Of a stretch of 64,000 nt of DNA, positions 33,504 through 42,231 are shown one piece after another. Positions within the stretch are counted from its first letter, which is position 1, and each line of letters starts with the position of its first letter. Both the position numbers and the translations under genes were made by a program. A model generated the notes under the pieces. That model was given only the letters and a program-made list of their open reading frames with translations. It did not search any database and had not been told where the DNA came from. This DNA comes from an uncultured Methanocorpusculum sp. (GTDB taxonomy: Archaea; Halobacteriota; Methanomicrobia; Methanomicrobiales; Methanocorpusculaceae). The DNA lies in the NCBI RefSeq assembly GCF_963667985.1, contig NZ_OY764081.1, positions 1,523,599 to 1,587,598 of the forward strand. The letters are read 5' to 3'.

Positions 33504-35192
33504 TTAGACCTTATCCTGGAGCGCCATGTAATCGAGTTTGTTCATCTTCGTCATCGGCATCTCATCAAGGATGACGAACGCTTTTGGAACACTCCAGTGG
33601 TTCAGATGTTCGGTCGCAAAAGCAAGCAGATGTTTCTCCGCTTCGGCATGATCCATCTTCTGTTTGAGGGTCACATACAGTTTGATCCGGCGGTCATCCC
33701 GCCACTTGAAGCCTACGGCGCAGGCTTTGGCAACGATCGGACAGGCCTCCATTGCCGCTTCGATTAAGGGAGGATAGACGTTATACCCGTTCACTTTAAC
33801 CAGACGCTTAATGCGGGATCTAAAGCAGAGATTGTTCTCCTCCCCGATCGCGAATATGTCTCCCGTATGGAGCCAGAGTTTTCCGTCGGGATGGACCTTC
33901 AGCACATCGTCTGTGGCCTCGGGATTTTTATAATACCCTTGCATCAGCGAAGGACTGGAGATGCAAAGCTCTCCTTCTTCACCATCAGGGACCACATCAA
34001 AGGTCCCGGGATTCACAAGGCAGATGTCCGTTCCTTCGACCGGAATCCCCACGCATCCTTCGGGGAACGCCTGATAATGGTTCCGCGTAAGAGAGCAGGT
34101 CCCGCATGCCTCGGTCAGCCCGTAGCCTGGACGGAACTCCGCACCTCCCTTGTCTTTTCCTAAGATGTCGTTATACCGGTAGGCGAGGTCGTGACTTACC
34201 CAGTCTCCTCCGCAGACAACGTGCTTCATAAATGAAAGGTCGTGATCTTTCAGATACGGATACATCCGCTCATACATAGCGGGAACGCCGATCACATAGG
34301 CGACCTTTTCTTTCAGAAGAAGGCTGCTGCACTCCTTATCGTTGAACCGGGGGGAGAGCATGACCCGCATGCCGGAGGAAAGCGGGGCCTGGATGCAGAC
34401 CGCGAGCCCGAATGCATGGAAGAGCGGAAGGATCGCAAGGAATCCGTCGCCGATATGGGCGGTGTGCGTGACGTTTTCGAGCAGAAGACGCGTCGTGACG
34501 TAGTTCACCGACCAGTTCGATATCATGACCCCTTTGGCGGGCCCGGTCGTGCCGCCGGTGTACATGATGACAGCCGTGTCGTCGGCTTTTCCTTCTAAAG
34601 GCGGGAGAGGTGTTGTATGGAGCCGCTTTTTGCCGGCCGCCAGAAGATCGGTCCACTCGGTGACGCGGGAAGCGGCCTTCGGCGATTTCCGGACCGTGTA
34701 GGAATACACGGATTTCATCACGAATCCCTTCGGACCCGGCGGGAAATATCCCGGCGTTCTGCATCGGATGATATCCACATCGAAGTTGGCCGCAAGACCT
34801 TCGTTCAGTTCAAACGTGAGAATAAGTTTGCTGTCCGTGAGTTTGACCGCATTCTCCAGCTCCGACAGGGTCGAGAGCGGGTGGACCATATTGCATACCG
34901 CACCGATCCGGTTCAGGGCATAGACCGCAATCACGCACTGCGGGATGTTCGGCAGAAAGAGCGTGACGAAATCGCCTTTCTTTACGCCGCGATCGAGAAA
35001 ACCTGCGGCACAGGTGTCGATGAGATCATACAGTTCCCCGTACGTGATCCGGTTGTCGAAATATTGAATGGCAACGGCCTCGCGGCCTGCATGCTGCACG
35101 CCGTAGTTGAACATGGAATAGAGAGACTGCTTCGTTTCGTCAGTGTATTCCAGTTCGGTCTTCGCGTCGTCTCTAAACACAGGACGTGACAT
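33504..35192 (-). CDS. Adenylate-forming acyl-CoA ligase, paralog 2
   Basis: 562 residues, closely similar to paralogs 1 and 3 along its length. P-loop MYTGGTTGPAKGVMISNW, GYGLTEACGTCSL, HTGDIFAIGEEN, and MTKMNKLDY with the adenylation Lys. The acyl-pocket region differs from paralog 1 around CGTC versus GGAC, a hint of a different acid. It begins three bases after the paralog 3 stop, so those two are one transcript; paralog 1 follows after about 156 bases. Confidence 0.88.
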   Translation of the reverse strand: MSRPVFRDDAKTELEYTDETKQSLYSMFNYGVQHAGREAVAIQYFDNRITYGELYDLIDTCAAGFLDRGVKKGDFVTLFLPNIPQCVIAVYALNRIGAVCNMVHPLSTLSELENAVKLTDSKLILTFELNEGLAANFDVDIIRCRTPGYFPPGPKGFVMKSVYSYTVRKSPKAASRVTEWTDLLAAGKKRLHTTPLPPLEGKADDTAVIMYTGGTTGPAKGVMISNWSVNYVTTRLLLENVTHTAHIGDGFLAILPLFHAFGLAVCIQAPLSSGMRVMLSPRFNDKECSSLLLKEKVAYVIGVPAMYERMYPYLKDHDLSFMKHVVCGGDWVSHDLAYRYNDILGKDKGGAEFRPGYGLTEACGTCSLTRNHYQAFPEGCVGIPVEGTDICLVNPGTFDVVPDGEEGELCISSPSLMQGYYKNPEATDDVLKVHPDGKLWLHTGDIFAIGEENNLCFRSRIKRLVKVNGYNVYPPLIEAAMEACPIVAKACAVGFKWRDDRRIKLYVTLKQKMDHAEAEKHLLAFATEHLNHWSVPKAFVILDEMPMTKMNKLDYMALQDKV

Positions 35193-35195
35193 ACG

Positions 35196-36902
35196 TTACT
35201 CAGCCTGCTTTTTTTCGTTTGCCCGTGAAAGTTCCTGCTTTTCCAGCAGACGGTAATCTATCTTATTGAATTTCGTCATCGGAAGATCGGCGACGAACTC
35301 AACCTTGGCCGGAACGCTCCAGCGGTTCATCTGGTCTTTGGCGTAATCGATCAGGATCTTCTCTTCCTCAGCCGCATCAAAGGAGCCGAGCGGCTTTTCC
35401 GGAACAACGAAGAGTTTGATCTTCCGGTCAAGCTTCCAGGGGGTCGCAACGGCGCAGACCTGTTTGATATCGGGATGGTTCTGCATCGCCTCCTCGATGA
35501 GGGTCGGATACACATTATAACCGTTCACCTTCACGAGGCGTTTGTGCCGGGAACGGAAACAGACATTTCCGTCCTTTCTGATCACGACCAGATCGCCGGT
35601 GTGGAGCCAGACGTTTCCATCATCATGGAGCCGGAGAACGTCCTTTGTGGCCTCTTCGTTCTTGTAATACCCTTTCATCACCGAAGGCCCGAGGAAACAG
35701 AGTTCGCCTTCCACGCCGTCGGGCACGAGTTCCGTTGTGCCGGGTTTTACGACGCAGACTTTTGTGCCGGTAACCGGAGATCCGACACAGCCGGTCGGGA
35801 GTTTTTCATACTGGTTCGCGACGAGACAGCAGGCACCGCACGCCTCCGTCAGCCCGTACCCGGTCCTAAAGAGGATATCGGCCTTGGATTTTCGTAAAAG
35901 AACATTGTATTTATTGGCGAGCTCTTCGGAGACGCGGTCTCCTCCGCTGACCATGAGCTTCATTCTGGAGAGATCTTTATTTTCGAAGTAGGGATACATG
36001 CGTTCGAACAGAGCCGGGACTCCCGGGAGGAACAGGATATCTTCGGAGAAGATCTGCTGGGCGCATCCCTTAGGATCGAATCTTGGGATCAGAACGATCT
36101 TCATACCGGAGATAAGCGGTGCATGCACGGAAACCGCCAGACCAAAGGCGTGGAAGATCGGGAGGATCGCAAGGAACCCGTCGCCCACATCGGTTTTTCC
36201 CTCGCCGATGTCGATCAAAAGCTGGATGGACATCGAGTTTACCGCATAATTGGAGAGCATGACGCCTTTCGAGTCGCCCGTCGTTCCGCCGGTATACATG
36301 ATGACGGCCGTATCGTCGGGTAAAACGTCGTCGGACGGGAGCTTGAAGCCGTCTTTGAGCAGTTTCTTTCCTTCGGCAAGAAGATCGGTCCACTGCGTGA
36401 TCTTTGCAACGTTCTCTGCCTTTGGATATTTGCGCATCACAAACCGGAATCCTTTGTCCAGCACGAATCCTTTGGGGGTTGAGGGGAAGTAGCCGGAGGT
36501 CCGACATCTGATGACCTCGATATTTTTCCCGGAGAGAAGGCCTTCATTGACTTCGCAGGCGAGAACGATCCGGCTGTCCGTGAGTTTGAGGGCATAATCG
36601 ATATCTTCCTGAGGGGATAAGGGATGGACCATATTGCATATTGCGCCGATCCGGTTGACGGCATAGAGAGCCAGAACCCCCTGAGGGATGTTCGGCAGGA
36701 AAATAGTGACATAATCGCCTTTTTTCACACCATGATTCACCAGGGCTGCCGCGATCGCATGAACCTCGTCCATGAACTGTTTGAACAGGATGTGCCTTCC
36801 GTAATATGCGGCCGCGGGTGATGTATTGCCGGCCCTATTGAAACCATATAGAAGTGCTTCGTACAGCGAACGTTTGTTTTCTTCAGAGTAATGTAATGTC
36901 AA
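35196..36902 (-). CDS. Adenylate-forming acyl-CoA ligase, paralog 3
   Basis: 568 residues, first of the three tandem ligases. P-loop MYTGGTTGDSKGVMLSNY, FRTGYGLTEACGACCL, HTGDLVVIRKDGN, and the catalytic Lys in MTKFNKIDY. The N-terminus is shorter than in the other two (begins MTLHYSEENKRSLYEA) and the C-terminus carries an extra charged tail (ELSRANEKKQAE). Such clusters in methanogens may activate fatty or aromatic acids; nothing nearby reveals the substrate. Confidence 0.88.
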   Translation of the reverse strand: MTLHYSEENKRSLYEALLYGFNRAGNTSPAAAYYGRHILFKQFMDEVHAIAAALVNHGVKKGDYVTIFLPNIPQGVLALYAVNRIGAICNMVHPLSPQEDIDYALKLTDSRIVLACEVNEGLLSGKNIEVIRCRTSGYFPSTPKGFVLDKGFRFVMRKYPKAENVAKITQWTDLLAEGKKLLKDGFKLPSDDVLPDDTAVIMYTGGTTGDSKGVMLSNYAVNSMSIQLLIDIGEGKTDVGDGFLAILPIFHAFGLAVSVHAPLISGMKIVLIPRFDPKGCAQQIFSEDILFLPGVPALFERMYPYFENKDLSRMKLMVSGGDRVSEELANKYNVLLRKSKADILFRTGYGLTEACGACCLVANQYEKLPTGCVGSPVTGTKVCVVKPGTTELVPDGVEGELCFLGPSVMKGYYKNEEATKDVLRLHDDGNVWLHTGDLVVIRKDGNVCFRSRHKRLVKVNGYNVYPTLIEEAMQNHPDIKQVCAVATPWKLDRKIKLFVVPEKPLGSFDAAEEEKILIDYAKDQMNRWSVPAKVEFVADLPMTKFNKIDYRLLEKQELSRANEKKQAE

Positions 36903-36996
36903 ATATGTATCCTCCGATCAAGCGGTAAAAAAAAATCCCATAGTATTATTTACGTGGGAACATATAATAGAAACGGAAATATTTTTGTCTATTTTA

Positions 36997-37206
36997 TCAC
37001 TTAATAGACAGAATTGTGTAACCGGACTCGGAAATTACCTTGGTAAACTCGGCATCCGAAACCTCGGCCGAAAGTTCCACCGCGGCGGTCTTTGCTTTGA
37101 GATCCACAACTGCCGAGACGACCCCAGGGATACGTGAGAGAACTTTTTCCACAGTCATTTTGCAGTGTTCGCACATCATGCCGTCGATGGTAAGTACTTT
37201 TTTCAT
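36997..37206 (-). other. Possible internal start giving a free CopZ-like chaperone
   Basis: ATG 37206 is in frame with copA. On the coding strand it is preceded by AGAGGAAACC, so GAGG stands five to six bases upstream. Starting here gives a 69-residue protein MKKVLTIDGMMCEHCKMTVE..., a complete heavy-metal-binding domain of CopZ size. E. coli copA is known to yield both a pump and a free metal-binding domain, there by frameshifting. Use of this start is inference. Confidence 0.4.
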
Positions 37207-39429
37207 GGTTTCCTCTTTTGAAGTAGTTGGTATCTCCGATGTAAAAAATCTAAGCCTGAGGGCATTCAATACGACGCAGACCGAAGAGAGACTCATCGCC
37301 AGAGCCGCAAAGCCGGGAGAGAGTTTCCATCCAAAGGGCACAAAGAATACGCCGGCAGCAAGAGGGATGCCGATCGTGTTGTAGATAAAAGCCCAGAAAA
37401 GGTTCTCCTTGATGTTTCGAAGCGTGGCACGACTAAGGCGGATCGCCGAAACGATGTCCCAGGGATCGCTTTTCATCAAAACATAGTCGGCGGATTCAAG
37501 AGCGATATCGGAACCCGCACCAATCGCGATACCCACATCGGCTCTTGCAAGAGACGGCGAGTCGTTGATCCCGTCGCCGACCATGATGACGTGATGCCCC
37601 ACTTCCTGCAGTGCTCTGACCTTTCCCTCTTTTTCTGCGGGCATCACTTCGGCGATCACATTGGAAATCGAAAGCTGCCCGGCGATGGATTCGGCCACTG
37701 TCCGGGTATCGCCGGTCAAAAGGATGACATCCAGACCAAGATCCTGCAGTCCGGCGATAGCCGCTTTGGAGGTGGGCCGGATCCGGTCGGCAACGGAGAT
37801 GATGCCAAGCAGTTCCTTTCCGGCGGCGAAGTACAGGGGAGTCCCGGTCATGTTAGCAGGTGTGAGAGACACACCGTTCTCTTCCATGAAGGCATCGTTT
37901 CCGGCATAACAGATCTTCCCGTTCACCGATGCAGATACCCCTCTTCCCGGAACCGAGACGAAATCCTGCGCTTTAACCGGCACGATGCCGTGTTCTCCTG
38001 CATAGGTGACGACGGCTTTTGAGAGAGGGTGTTCCGATGCGAATTCGACCGAAGCGGCGATCAGCAGGAGGTCTTCCGTTGTCCCTGAAAGGGTGACGAC
38101 CTCAGTGACCTCGGGCTTTCCAATCGTGACAGTCCCTGTTTTATCGAGAAGGATCGTGTCGGCACGCCCCGCAGTCTCGAGCGACTCTGCGGATTTGATC
38201 AGAATGCCAAGCGAAGCGGCCTTTCCGGTCGCGACCATGATGGCGACCGGTGTGGCAAGTCCCAACGCACAAGGACAGGAAATAACAAGAACCGAAATCG
38301 CGATAGAAAGGGCAAACGTAAAGGGCTCACCGAGAAGCAGCCAGACCCCGCCAGAAACAACGGCGATGGTCATCACCAGCGGCACAAAGATCCCGCTCAC
38401 TTTGTCGGCAAGTTGTCCGATCGGGGCCTTGGATGCGTTCGCATTCTGCACGAGTTCGACGATCGCGGCAAGCGTCGTGTCCTCACCGACCTTTTCCGCA
38501 CGGAACGTAAAACTGCCAAGCGAGATCGTTCCTGCCGAGACGGCGTCCCCCGGATTTTTGACGACCGGAATACTTTCGCCGGTCAACGCCGACATGTCGA
38601 TCGGTGCCGAACCTTCCGTGATCATGCCGTCGACCGGGATGCCGGCACCAGGTCGAACAACTATAAGATCGCCGACCACTACCTCTTCGGCGGGGACGAT
38701 CACTTCAACGCCGCTGCGGAGGACAGTTGCCGTCTTCGGGGCAAGGTCGATGAGTTTTCTGACCGCCTCGGTGGTCTTTCCTTTCGTTCTCGCCTCGAGA
38801 TACTTGCCGATCGTAACAAGCGAAAGGATCATCGCCACCGATTCGAAGTAGAGGTCCATGGACCTGGTCCCGGCAGCGGCCGTATCGCCGGTCGCCAGAG
38901 CTGAAAATATCATGTAGATCGCATACAGCCCGTATACGAGCGCCACAAGAGAGCCCATCGCCACAAGCGAGTCCATGTCCGGGGCACGGCGAAAGAGTGC
39001 CGGGATGCCGGATGCGTAGTATTTGTTGTTCGCGATGACGATGGGAATAGTCAAACCAAGCTGGACAAGGGCGAATATCCCGGTGTTTGCCGGATCATGG
39101 GTCCATTCGAGGAGGGGGAACCCCCACATATGGCCCATCGACACATACATAAGCGGAATAAGAAAAGCAAAAGAAACAATAAGCCTGATCTGCATCGGGC
39201 GAAGCGAAGCCCCCCCGCGGGGGGTATCGCCCAAAACCAGATCATACCCGGCTGCCCGCACGGCCTGCCGGATCTGGTCATCGGATACATCATCCGAGTC
39301 GACGACCAGACGATTTTCCAGAAGATTCACTGACGCGGAGTTCACGCCATCTACACTTTTTGCGGCCTTTTCAACATGAAGAGAGCATGCCGAACAGGTC
39401 ATGCCGGATACTGAGTAGGTTTTTTTCAT
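36997..39429 (-). CDS. copA: Copper-exporting P1B-type ATPase CopA
   Basis: 810-residue copper pump. The N-terminal metal-binding domain has MTCSAC (about 10-15). The eight-helix transporter has CPC at about 385-387, the actuator TGES at 283-286, the phosphorylation motif DKTGT at 429-433 and GDGIND near the end. A second metal-binding domain with MMCEHC sits at the C-terminus (about 742-810), an unusual place. A methionine with a ribosome binding site opens that domain. The start overlaps the sua5 stop (ATGA), and DUF5612 precedes sua5, so copA is the end of a three-gene operon. Confidence 0.95.
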   Translation of the reverse strand: MKKTYSVSGMTCSACSLHVEKAAKSVDGVNSASVNLLENRLVVDSDDVSDDQIRQAVRAAGYDLVLGDTPRGGASLRPMQIRLIVSFAFLIPLMYVSMGHMWGFPLLEWTHDPANTGIFALVQLGLTIPIVIANNKYYASGIPALFRRAPDMDSLVAMGSLVALVYGLYAIYMIFSALATGDTAAAGTRSMDLYFESVAMILSLVTIGKYLEARTKGKTTEAVRKLIDLAPKTATVLRSGVEVIVPAEEVVVGDLIVVRPGAGIPVDGMITEGSAPIDMSALTGESIPVVKNPGDAVSAGTISLGSFTFRAEKVGEDTTLAAIVELVQNANASKAPIGQLADKVSGIFVPLVMTIAVVSGGVWLLLGEPFTFALSIAISVLVISCPCALGLATPVAIMVATGKAASLGILIKSAESLETAGRADTILLDKTGTVTIGKPEVTEVVTLSGTTEDLLLIAASVEFASEHPLSKAVVTYAGEHGIVPVKAQDFVSVPGRGVSASVNGKICYAGNDAFMEENGVSLTPANMTGTPLYFAAGKELLGIISVADRIRPTSKAAIAGLQDLGLDVILLTGDTRTVAESIAGQLSISNVIAEVMPAEKEGKVRALQEVGHHVIMVGDGINDSPSLARADVGIAIGAGSDIALESADYVLMKSDPWDIVSAIRLSRATLRNIKENLFWAFIYNTIGIPLAAGVFFVPFGWKLSPGFAALAMSLSSVCVVLNALRLRFFTSEIPTTSKEETMKKVLTIDGMMCEHCKMTVEKVLSRIPGVVSAVVDLKAKTAAVELSAEVSDAEFTKVISESGYTILSIK

Positions 39430-40022
39430 TTCGCGTTTTCTATAAAGAAACGGGCGATGTCGTCCAGCATCGCGCCTGGACGCTCGATGTTTCTTGTTTC
39501 AAGATTGACGACCGTGCTCGGGATCCCCGGAAGCACGCCGCCGTCAAGCAGATAATCATGAGGTACGTTGACCTGGTCGACACTTACGGGCGAGATCTCG
39601 CCTGAGATGTTTGCCGAGGTCGCGGTTATCGGACAGTCGAACATGGAGATCAGTTCAAGAGCGAGGGTATGATCCGGATACCGTATCCCGATCGTGCCCG
39701 TCCCTCCGGAAAGGTCGCTCGGCAGACAGTTTTTCACCGGGAGAACGATCGTGACCGGACCTGGAAGGAACTTGCTGATGAACCTTTCTGCAAACGGGCT
39801 GACGTCTGCAATGCCGTAGATCATCTCGATATCGGAAACGGCGACCGAGATCGGTTTTCCAAGAGGCCGCTGTTTTGCTTCGTAGACTTTGATGACGGCG
39901 GTGTCCGACAATGCGTCCGCACCGAGACCATACACAGTTTCCGTCGGATATACAACAAGGCCGTCGCGGGATAAAACGCGGACGGCTTTTTCTATTCTGC
40001 TCTCTTCGGTTGGTGTTATCAT
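39426..40022 (-). CDS. sua5: L-threonylcarbamoyladenylate synthase (Sua5/TsaC)
   Basis: 198-residue YrdC-domain protein making threonylcarbamoyl-AMP from Thr, bicarbonate and ATP for the t6A37 modification of ANN-decoding tRNAs. Typical blocks are VVYPTETVYGLGADA, KQRPLGKPISV, PGPVTIVLP and CPITATSANISGE. It is the short, TsaC-like form without the C-terminal Sua5 domain. It overlaps DUF5612 at its start and copA at its end, an odd operon for a tRNA-modification gene. Confidence 0.93.
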   Translation of the reverse strand: MITPTEESRIEKAVRVLSRDGLVVYPTETVYGLGADALSDTAVIKVYEAKQRPLGKPISVAVSDIEMIYGIADVSPFAERFISKFLPGPVTIVLPVKNCLPSDLSGGTGTIGIRYPDHTLALELISMFDCPITATSANISGEISPVSVDQVNVPHDYLLDGGVLPGIPSTVVNLETRNIERPGAMLDDIARFFIENAK

Positions 40023-40690
40023 CAGAACTCTTCCCCTTTCACTTTTGCAATATCGAATACGCCGATCGTGCTGATATGCATCACGGCCATGACCCCGGCC
40101 TGGATCGGATCGGTGACCACAAGATCGGCCGCCGAAGAGGCGCTTCCCGCCATTTTGAGGCAGATGACCGGGATGCCGTCCGCCTGGATAGATTTAATGG
40201 CAGTGGTTATCTCGCCACCCATCAGGGAACCGGCAAGGACAAGGATCGAGGCGCGGGGCAGGCGGCCAACCGCTTCCACGGCACGCGCCAGATTCTGTTC
40301 TCCAACAAGAGGGATGGTATCAACGGAGATGCGTTCGCCTCTGATATTATGCCGGTCGGCTTCGTTGACGGCTCCCATCGCGACCTGGGCAACCTGGGCC
40401 CCGCCGCCGATGATGATGACGCGCTTTCCAAAAATTTCCCCGAACGTGTCGTGCAGAACAACCTCACGAACGCCGGTTACGAGGCGGAGTTCCGAGAGGA
40501 TCGAATCAGTGTCGTCCCCACCTTCAATCTCGATATCCGCCCACGCAAAGTCCTTATCCGGTCCGCGGGTCAGAATCTCCTGCTGGATCGCGGTGATGTT
40601 CGCATTGTGTTCAGCACATACCGAACCGATATCTCTGAGGATACCTTTCTGATTGTCGGCTATGAGACTGAGTGCGTGATGGGACACCAT
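40022..40690 (-). CDS. ACT-domain protein of the DUF5612 type
   Basis: 222 residues. The N-terminal ACT domain (LSLIADNQKGILRDIGSVCA, NANITAIQQEI) should bind an amino acid or similar ligand. The C-terminal DUF5612 region has a glycine-rich segment VIIIGGGAQVAQVAMGAV and LVLAGSLMGGEITTAI. The family is restricted mainly to methanogens and its role is unknown; sensing amino-acid status is a fair guess. First gene of the DUF5612-sua5-copA operon, and its stop shares a base with the sua5 start. Confidence 0.82.
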   Translation of the reverse strand: MVSHHALSLIADNQKGILRDIGSVCAEHNANITAIQQEILTRGPDKDFAWADIEIEGGDDTDSILSELRLVTGVREVVLHDTFGEIFGKRVIIIGGGAQVAQVAMGAVNEADRHNIRGERISVDTIPLVGEQNLARAVEAVGRLPRASILVLAGSLMGGEITTAIKSIQADGIPVICLKMAGSASSAADLVVTDPIQAGVMAVMHISTIGVFDIAKVKGEEF

Positions 40691-40701
40691 AAAAATCGAA
40701 T

Positions 40702-40771
40702 GCGATAACCGGGGATCGAACCCGGATTAGAGGCTTGGGAAGCCCCTGTCATGCCATTAGACCATTACCGC
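40702..40771 (-). tRNA. tRNA-Gly (anticodon CCC)
   Basis: Minus strand: acceptor GCGGTAA, D arm with TCTAATGGCATGA, anticodon arm GGGGC-TTCCCAA-GCCTC with CCC after U33, T arm CCGGG-TTCGATC-CCCGG, acceptor 3' TTATCGC, A73 at 40701. CCA is not encoded. Confidence 0.93.
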
Positions 40772-40813
40772 ATCTCAGTAATATATTGTTTGCAGAGATA
40801 TAGAGGTTTCTTA

Positions 40814-41467
40814 TTATGAAGTGAGCTCGGTGGTCTCGAGCGCGTGATGCGTGATGCCGCAGAGGTTGTACCTGCCCCCTTCTGAGTGGACATAGCCTTT
40901 CGACGCAAGAGAGCGCAAAGCTGCCGTGACCTCGGGGATGCTCCGACCGCTGGTATCGGAGAGTTCGATCGGCGTTAAGGGAGCATACACTAATGCGAGA
41001 AGAAGTTCGGCTTCTATATTGTTCTGGAACACCGTTCTTCCGTTGACGATCACGTCACCCATCATCTCGTCGATGTCCTTTTCCACGGCTTCAAGATTTT
41101 CGATGAGTTTTTCCCGGGAGTCGAGAAGACGGCGGATCATCATGATCTTGTCGGAAAGCGGGAGGATCTCGCCGTTATCGGCAGAAACGGTCTCTATCGG
41201 CTGCTCTGATTTTGTCACCTGGACCGAGAGGGTGAAGTCATTGACGAGGTAGTAGTATTTGCGCCGCTTGTCATCCTGATAGCTGGAGATGACCGCTTCC
41301 TTCTGCATGATCGCAAGGTGTTCGATAACAGCTTTCGGGTTGATGACCAGCCGGTCGGATATTTCGGTGACGAAGCATGGTTTCTGCCGGAGAAGATCAA
41401 GGATCCGTCTTCGATTCCGGTTTCCAAGGATGTCCAGTAAGTGAGATATGTTATCCTGATCAAGCAT
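40814..41467 (-). CDS. ArsR-type winged-helix regulator
   Basis: 217 residues with two winged-helix-like parts. The first is at about 8-70 (NRNRRRILDLLRQKPCFVTE, ISDRLVINPKAVIEHLAIM), typical of archaeal ArsR proteins. The second is near 150-205 (PLTPIELSDTSGRSIPEVTA, LRSLASKGYVHSEGGRYNLC). A central coiled coil (SREKLIENLEAVEKDIDEMM) separates them. It stands alone between tRNA-Gly and S2; its target is unknown. A palindrome about 80 bases upstream might be its own operator. Confidence 0.82.
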   Translation of the reverse strand: MLDQDNISHLLDILGNRNRRRILDLLRQKPCFVTEISDRLVINPKAVIEHLAIMQKEAVISSYQDDKRRKYYYLVNDFTLSVQVTKSEQPIETVSADNGEILPLSDKIMMIRRLLDSREKLIENLEAVEKDIDEMMGDVIVNGRTVFQNNIEAELLLALVYAPLTPIELSDTSGRSIPEVTAALRSLASKGYVHSEGGRYNLCGITHHALETTELTS

Positions 41468-41544
41468 TTTATCAAGATTACATTATGTAAGGGGATATTT
41501 CTTTAAATGTCTTCTGATTGTTTCACAAATAATCCAAGACCGTT

Positions 41545-41557
41545 GAACCGTCGGTTC
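41545..41557. promoter_or_regulatory. Palindrome GAACCGTCGGTTC
   Basis: Perfect 6-bp arms around one T, 78 bases before the ArsR-type gene start at 41467 and on the far side of a possible TATA (ATTTAAAG on the minus strand at about 41498-41505). A candidate operator. Confidence 0.4.
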
Positions 41558-41621
41558 ACTAAAAAAGGGGGGATTTTCTATTTTATTGTGCTGAGGAATC
41601 GCCTTGGGCGGATTGTCAGCT

Positions 41622-42230
41622 TTAGAACTCAGACTCGAAGTCTTCGACCGTCATGGCTGAGACGATGCCTTTCTGTCTGAGGAACTCTTTGGTTAACAGG
41701 AAGTAAACCATAGAGAGTGCTTTGCGTCCCTTGTTGTTGGTCGGGATGACGAGATCAACGTTGTTTGTACGGTTGTTGATATCACAAAGGGCAATTACCG
41801 GCATACCGCACTGGACGGCCTCGATGATGACCTGGGCATCTCCGATCGGGTCGGTGACGATAACGACCGAGGGTTCAACATACTTCGGGAGTTTCGGGTT
41901 GGTTAAGGTTCCTGGGATGAATCTTCCAACATGGGAGAGAGCGCCGATCGTGTCTGCGAACTTCTGTGCCGGGTACTGACCGTACTGACGGGAGGTGACG
42001 ACGAAGATCTTTGCAGGCTCGTAGCGTGCAAGGAACTTTGCTACCTGTTTGATCCGCTCGTCGGTTTTTCTGATATCGATGATATAGAGACCGTCGGATC
42101 TGACACGGTAGATGAAGTCTTTCATGTCGTTGTCTTTCTGCTGGGTTCCAATATGGACACCGGCGGCAAGATATTCTTCTACAGATACTAATGGTTCGTT
42201 TAATTCAATTCCAAGTTCATTGTCGGTCAT
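41622..42230 (-). CDS. rps2: 30S ribosomal protein S2
   Basis: Small-subunit protein, 202 residues from ATG 42230. That start lies directly after the enolase stop, with GAGGAG about eight bases upstream; the frame runs further back to 42248 inside enolase. Blocks: [59 protein letters not shown] and [20 protein letters not shown]. Last gene of the RNA polymerase/ribosomal cluster in this window. Confidence 0.96.
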   Translation of the reverse strand: MTDNELGIELNEPLVSVEEYLAAGVHIGTQQKDNDMKDFIYRVRSDGLYIIDIRKTDERIKQVAKFLARYEPAKIFVVTSRQYGQYPAQKFADTIGALSHVGRFIPGTLTNPKLPKYVEPSVVIVTDPIGDAQVIIEAVQCGMPVIALCDINNRTNNVDLVIPTNNKGRKALSMVYFLLTKEFLRQKGIVSAMTVEDFESEF

Positions 42231-42231
42231 T

